Below, one piece after another: positions 62,161 through 64,000 of a DNA stretch of 64,000 bases. Numbering within the stretch: position 1 is the stretch's first letter; each line of letters begins with the position of its first letter. Origin of the DNA: Hydra vulgaris (lineage: Eukaryota; Cnidaria; Hydrozoa; Anthoathecata; Hydridae); contig NC_088933.1 of the NCBI RefSeq assembly GCF_038396675.1, positions 34,186,501 to 34,250,500 on the forward strand, read 5' to 3'. The notes under the pieces are model-generated. The model was given only the letters and a program-made list of their open reading frames with translations, had not been told where the DNA came from and made no database searches. A program made the position numbers and the translations under genes.

Positions 62161-63259
62161 CACATTGAACACTTTTCTTCAACGGTTTTGATTAAGAGTA
62201 AAAGAAAATCAAAATAAATAAAATAGTTGCAAAAAAATGTTTTTTACCGTTTCTTTGAAAAATAAGGCATTACACCTTAAAAAAGCATAAAATACGAAAA
62301 CTTCATATAAATTTGAACTATTACTTAAAATTGTTTACTATATTGTTTTCTCAAAATTTTTATCAAAAATAAAACCTTTACAACATGCATGATTAACTTA
62401 GCATGTAATACCAAATGTTTTAATGCCTATGGGTATTGTAAAACTCATTGAATCTATATAACGTTGCGTTGAAGTATTAAGCAAATCTTTTATTTTTTTT
62501 ATTTTCAACCCACAGATCTTATACGAATATGAATCAGTATTAAATTTTCTAACCAACGATATATGAAAAGTATACTTTTGAAAAAAAAATTTTGAACGTA
62601 ATAACTATTACGTTTTTTAATTAGGCCTAAAAGTACACCTTACGACGCTCCAATTGATCGGGCTCTTTTTTTTTGGTGAAGTATCTTATGTTTATGTTCA
62701 CTTGCGCAAAGTTTTAGCTTTCTAATATTTTATTCTAGGTTGGGGTGATTTTTGTAGTTTATTCAGCGGACTATACGCATAATGTGCTGATATAGAAAAT
62801 AACATAGCGGCAACTTAAAATCAGTCTTTTTAATTCTGGGATATTAGAGAATAAAGAATCATATTTTAAAACATAACGGATCAATGTATTCCAAAAAAAA
62901 TTCAAAATTAGACTTCAGGCTAATTGTATTAACTATTAGTTTTGTACACTTTGCTTTTTTTTACCTATCATTCGGACGATGAAAAGAATAAATTAACAAA
63001 ATAAATGAATTAAGTATATTTTATATTGTTGTGATAGCAACCAGAGATAGCAAGCTATCGCTTACCTTAAATTCTTATTTGGCCACGTGATTGCAAGTTT
63101 TTCTAATTATGATTTACTACGATTATCTCGTGTCTCGTGTCCTCGTGACACAAAGCGATCTAAGGACGTGTTTGTTTTTTTTACAATTGTTTATTCACTA
63201 TTAATGATTAATATTTGGTTTTTTTTTTAACATTAGGTTGAATTGTTTACTTTATTGAG
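62161..63259. other. No assignable gene
   Basis: AT-rich; no open frames, terminal repeats or RNA genes recognised. Confidence 0.55.
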
Positions 63260-63743
63260 CAGTGGTGTACGCTGGATTTTTAGATGTTTGAGTTTTGACA
63301 CTTACAGACATCGTGCAAACTCCAAACTTTAGTATGTTTATGCTTATATCAAAAAAGAATGTTTTGCAATAATGCAATAATCTCTTATTTTTCAAAAACT
63401 ATGACCAAATAAAGTTTTAACCCCCTCAATTTGAGGGGGCTGTAAACATTGCAGAGTCATAAAAACTGAACACTAAAAGATTATTGCATGAAACTTGAAA
63501 TTTGTTGATGAATATGAATTTAGATAAAAATAGTAAAGAAAATATTTTATAAACTCGTTGCTCCCACGTTAAGGGCCGGGTGGGCCCAAAAATTAGGGCT
63601 TTTTTGTTCCCAAGCTCCAATCACCCCAATTCTTTGCAAAACATTCTCTTTTGATATAAGCATAAACATACAAAAGTTTGGAGTTTGCACAATGCATGTA
63701 AGTGTCAAAACTCAAACATCTAAGAATCCAGTGTACACCACTG
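63260..63743. mobile_element. MITE with ~110-bp inverted repeats and 5-bp TTGAG duplication
   Basis: The left end CAGTGGTGTACGCTGGATTT is mirrored by the right end, CAGTGGTGTACACTGGATTC in reverse. Arms extend about 110 bp (63260-63370 and 63635-63743). TTGAG stands on both sides (63255-63259 and 63744-63748). The middle has a hairpin CCCCCTCAATTTGAGGGGG (63421-63439) and a GC-rich patch GGGCCGGGTGGGCCC (near 63573). It has no full coding region, and the 64-codon minus-strand frame here is incidental. Confidence 0.92.
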
Positions 63744-64000
63744 TTGAGGTACCTAGATTTATTAAATGTTTAGTAATTTTTTTTTGGAAGACATATTTGT
63801 GTTAAATTCTAAGCATCGATCAAAGAATTCGTAGTCAATTTTATATTATTGACATTAACGTCAGTTTATTATTGTTTTTGTTTCTAAATTTGCTTTATTT
63901 GTTTCCTGGTTTTCGCAAAAGTAAGAAACTGAGAGAGATTTAGACCTGCATAGCCAAGTATTTTAGTTATTATTAAAGGTTTTTATCATCAATTTTATTT
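63744..64000. other. No assignable gene
   Basis: AT-rich edge of the window, nothing recognised. Confidence 0.5.

Overview
The window is AT-rich animal DNA packed with (TA)n arrays, palindromic non-autonomous DNA elements and broken transposons. The transposon families (CR1/jockey-like LINEs, Penelope-like, BEL/Pao, an unusual Gypsy-like pol, several Tc1/mariner families and three unrelated hAT lineages), the A/T-ending codon use, short spliceosomal introns with GTAAGT donors and low GC all point to a cnidarian, most likely Hydra. This assignment is by recognition, not by a search.

Layout. 0.5-9.6 kb: a TA-flanked DD34E element, a Penelope-like reverse transcriptase remnant, a ZMYM1-like hAT remnant on the minus strand, a fragment of a multi-copy transposon-linked gene, a tRNA-like/SINE-like unit and a dead DD37E Tc1-like transposase. 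10.2-15.6 kb: the clearest host gene, a single-pass membrane protein encoded by three exons (one of 31 nt) with a cytoplasmic tail of nearly 1,000 residues rich in Asn, Ser and Lys. 18-20.7 kb: a minus-strand jockey/CR1-like LINE. 21-30.5 kb: a Tc1 copy, two tandem plus-strand LINEs that end in (TA)n, and an apparently intact intron-containing Tc1/mariner transposon inside a (TA)n array. 30.5-36 kb: mostly TA arrays, hairpins and short coding remnants. 36.2-40.4 kb: a minus-strand BEL/Pao remnant interrupted by a nearly intact hAT element (one nonsense codon, near-perfect 8-bp duplication) and a MITE. 41-46.5 kb: palindromic MITEs, a second copy of the 21-kb Tc1 family with a MITE nested in it, and a DUF4371-type hAT remnant. 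48.4-49.3 kb: an intact rhodopsin-class GPCR exon, the second convincing host gene. 50.5-62.2 kb: a zinc-finger-type multi-copy gene remnant, a Gypsy-like pol, two LINE fragments and a degraded multi-copy gene of unknown function. 63.26-63.74 kb: a MITE with a clean 5-bp duplication.

Only the membrane protein gene and the GPCR look like host genes. Almost everything else is transposon-derived. The items most worth following are the intact Tc1 element with its intron, the almost intact hAT, the membrane protein with a microexon, the GPCR lacking an acidic residue in its DRY position, and the nested palindromic MITEs. I did not find a convincing new multi-gene system.
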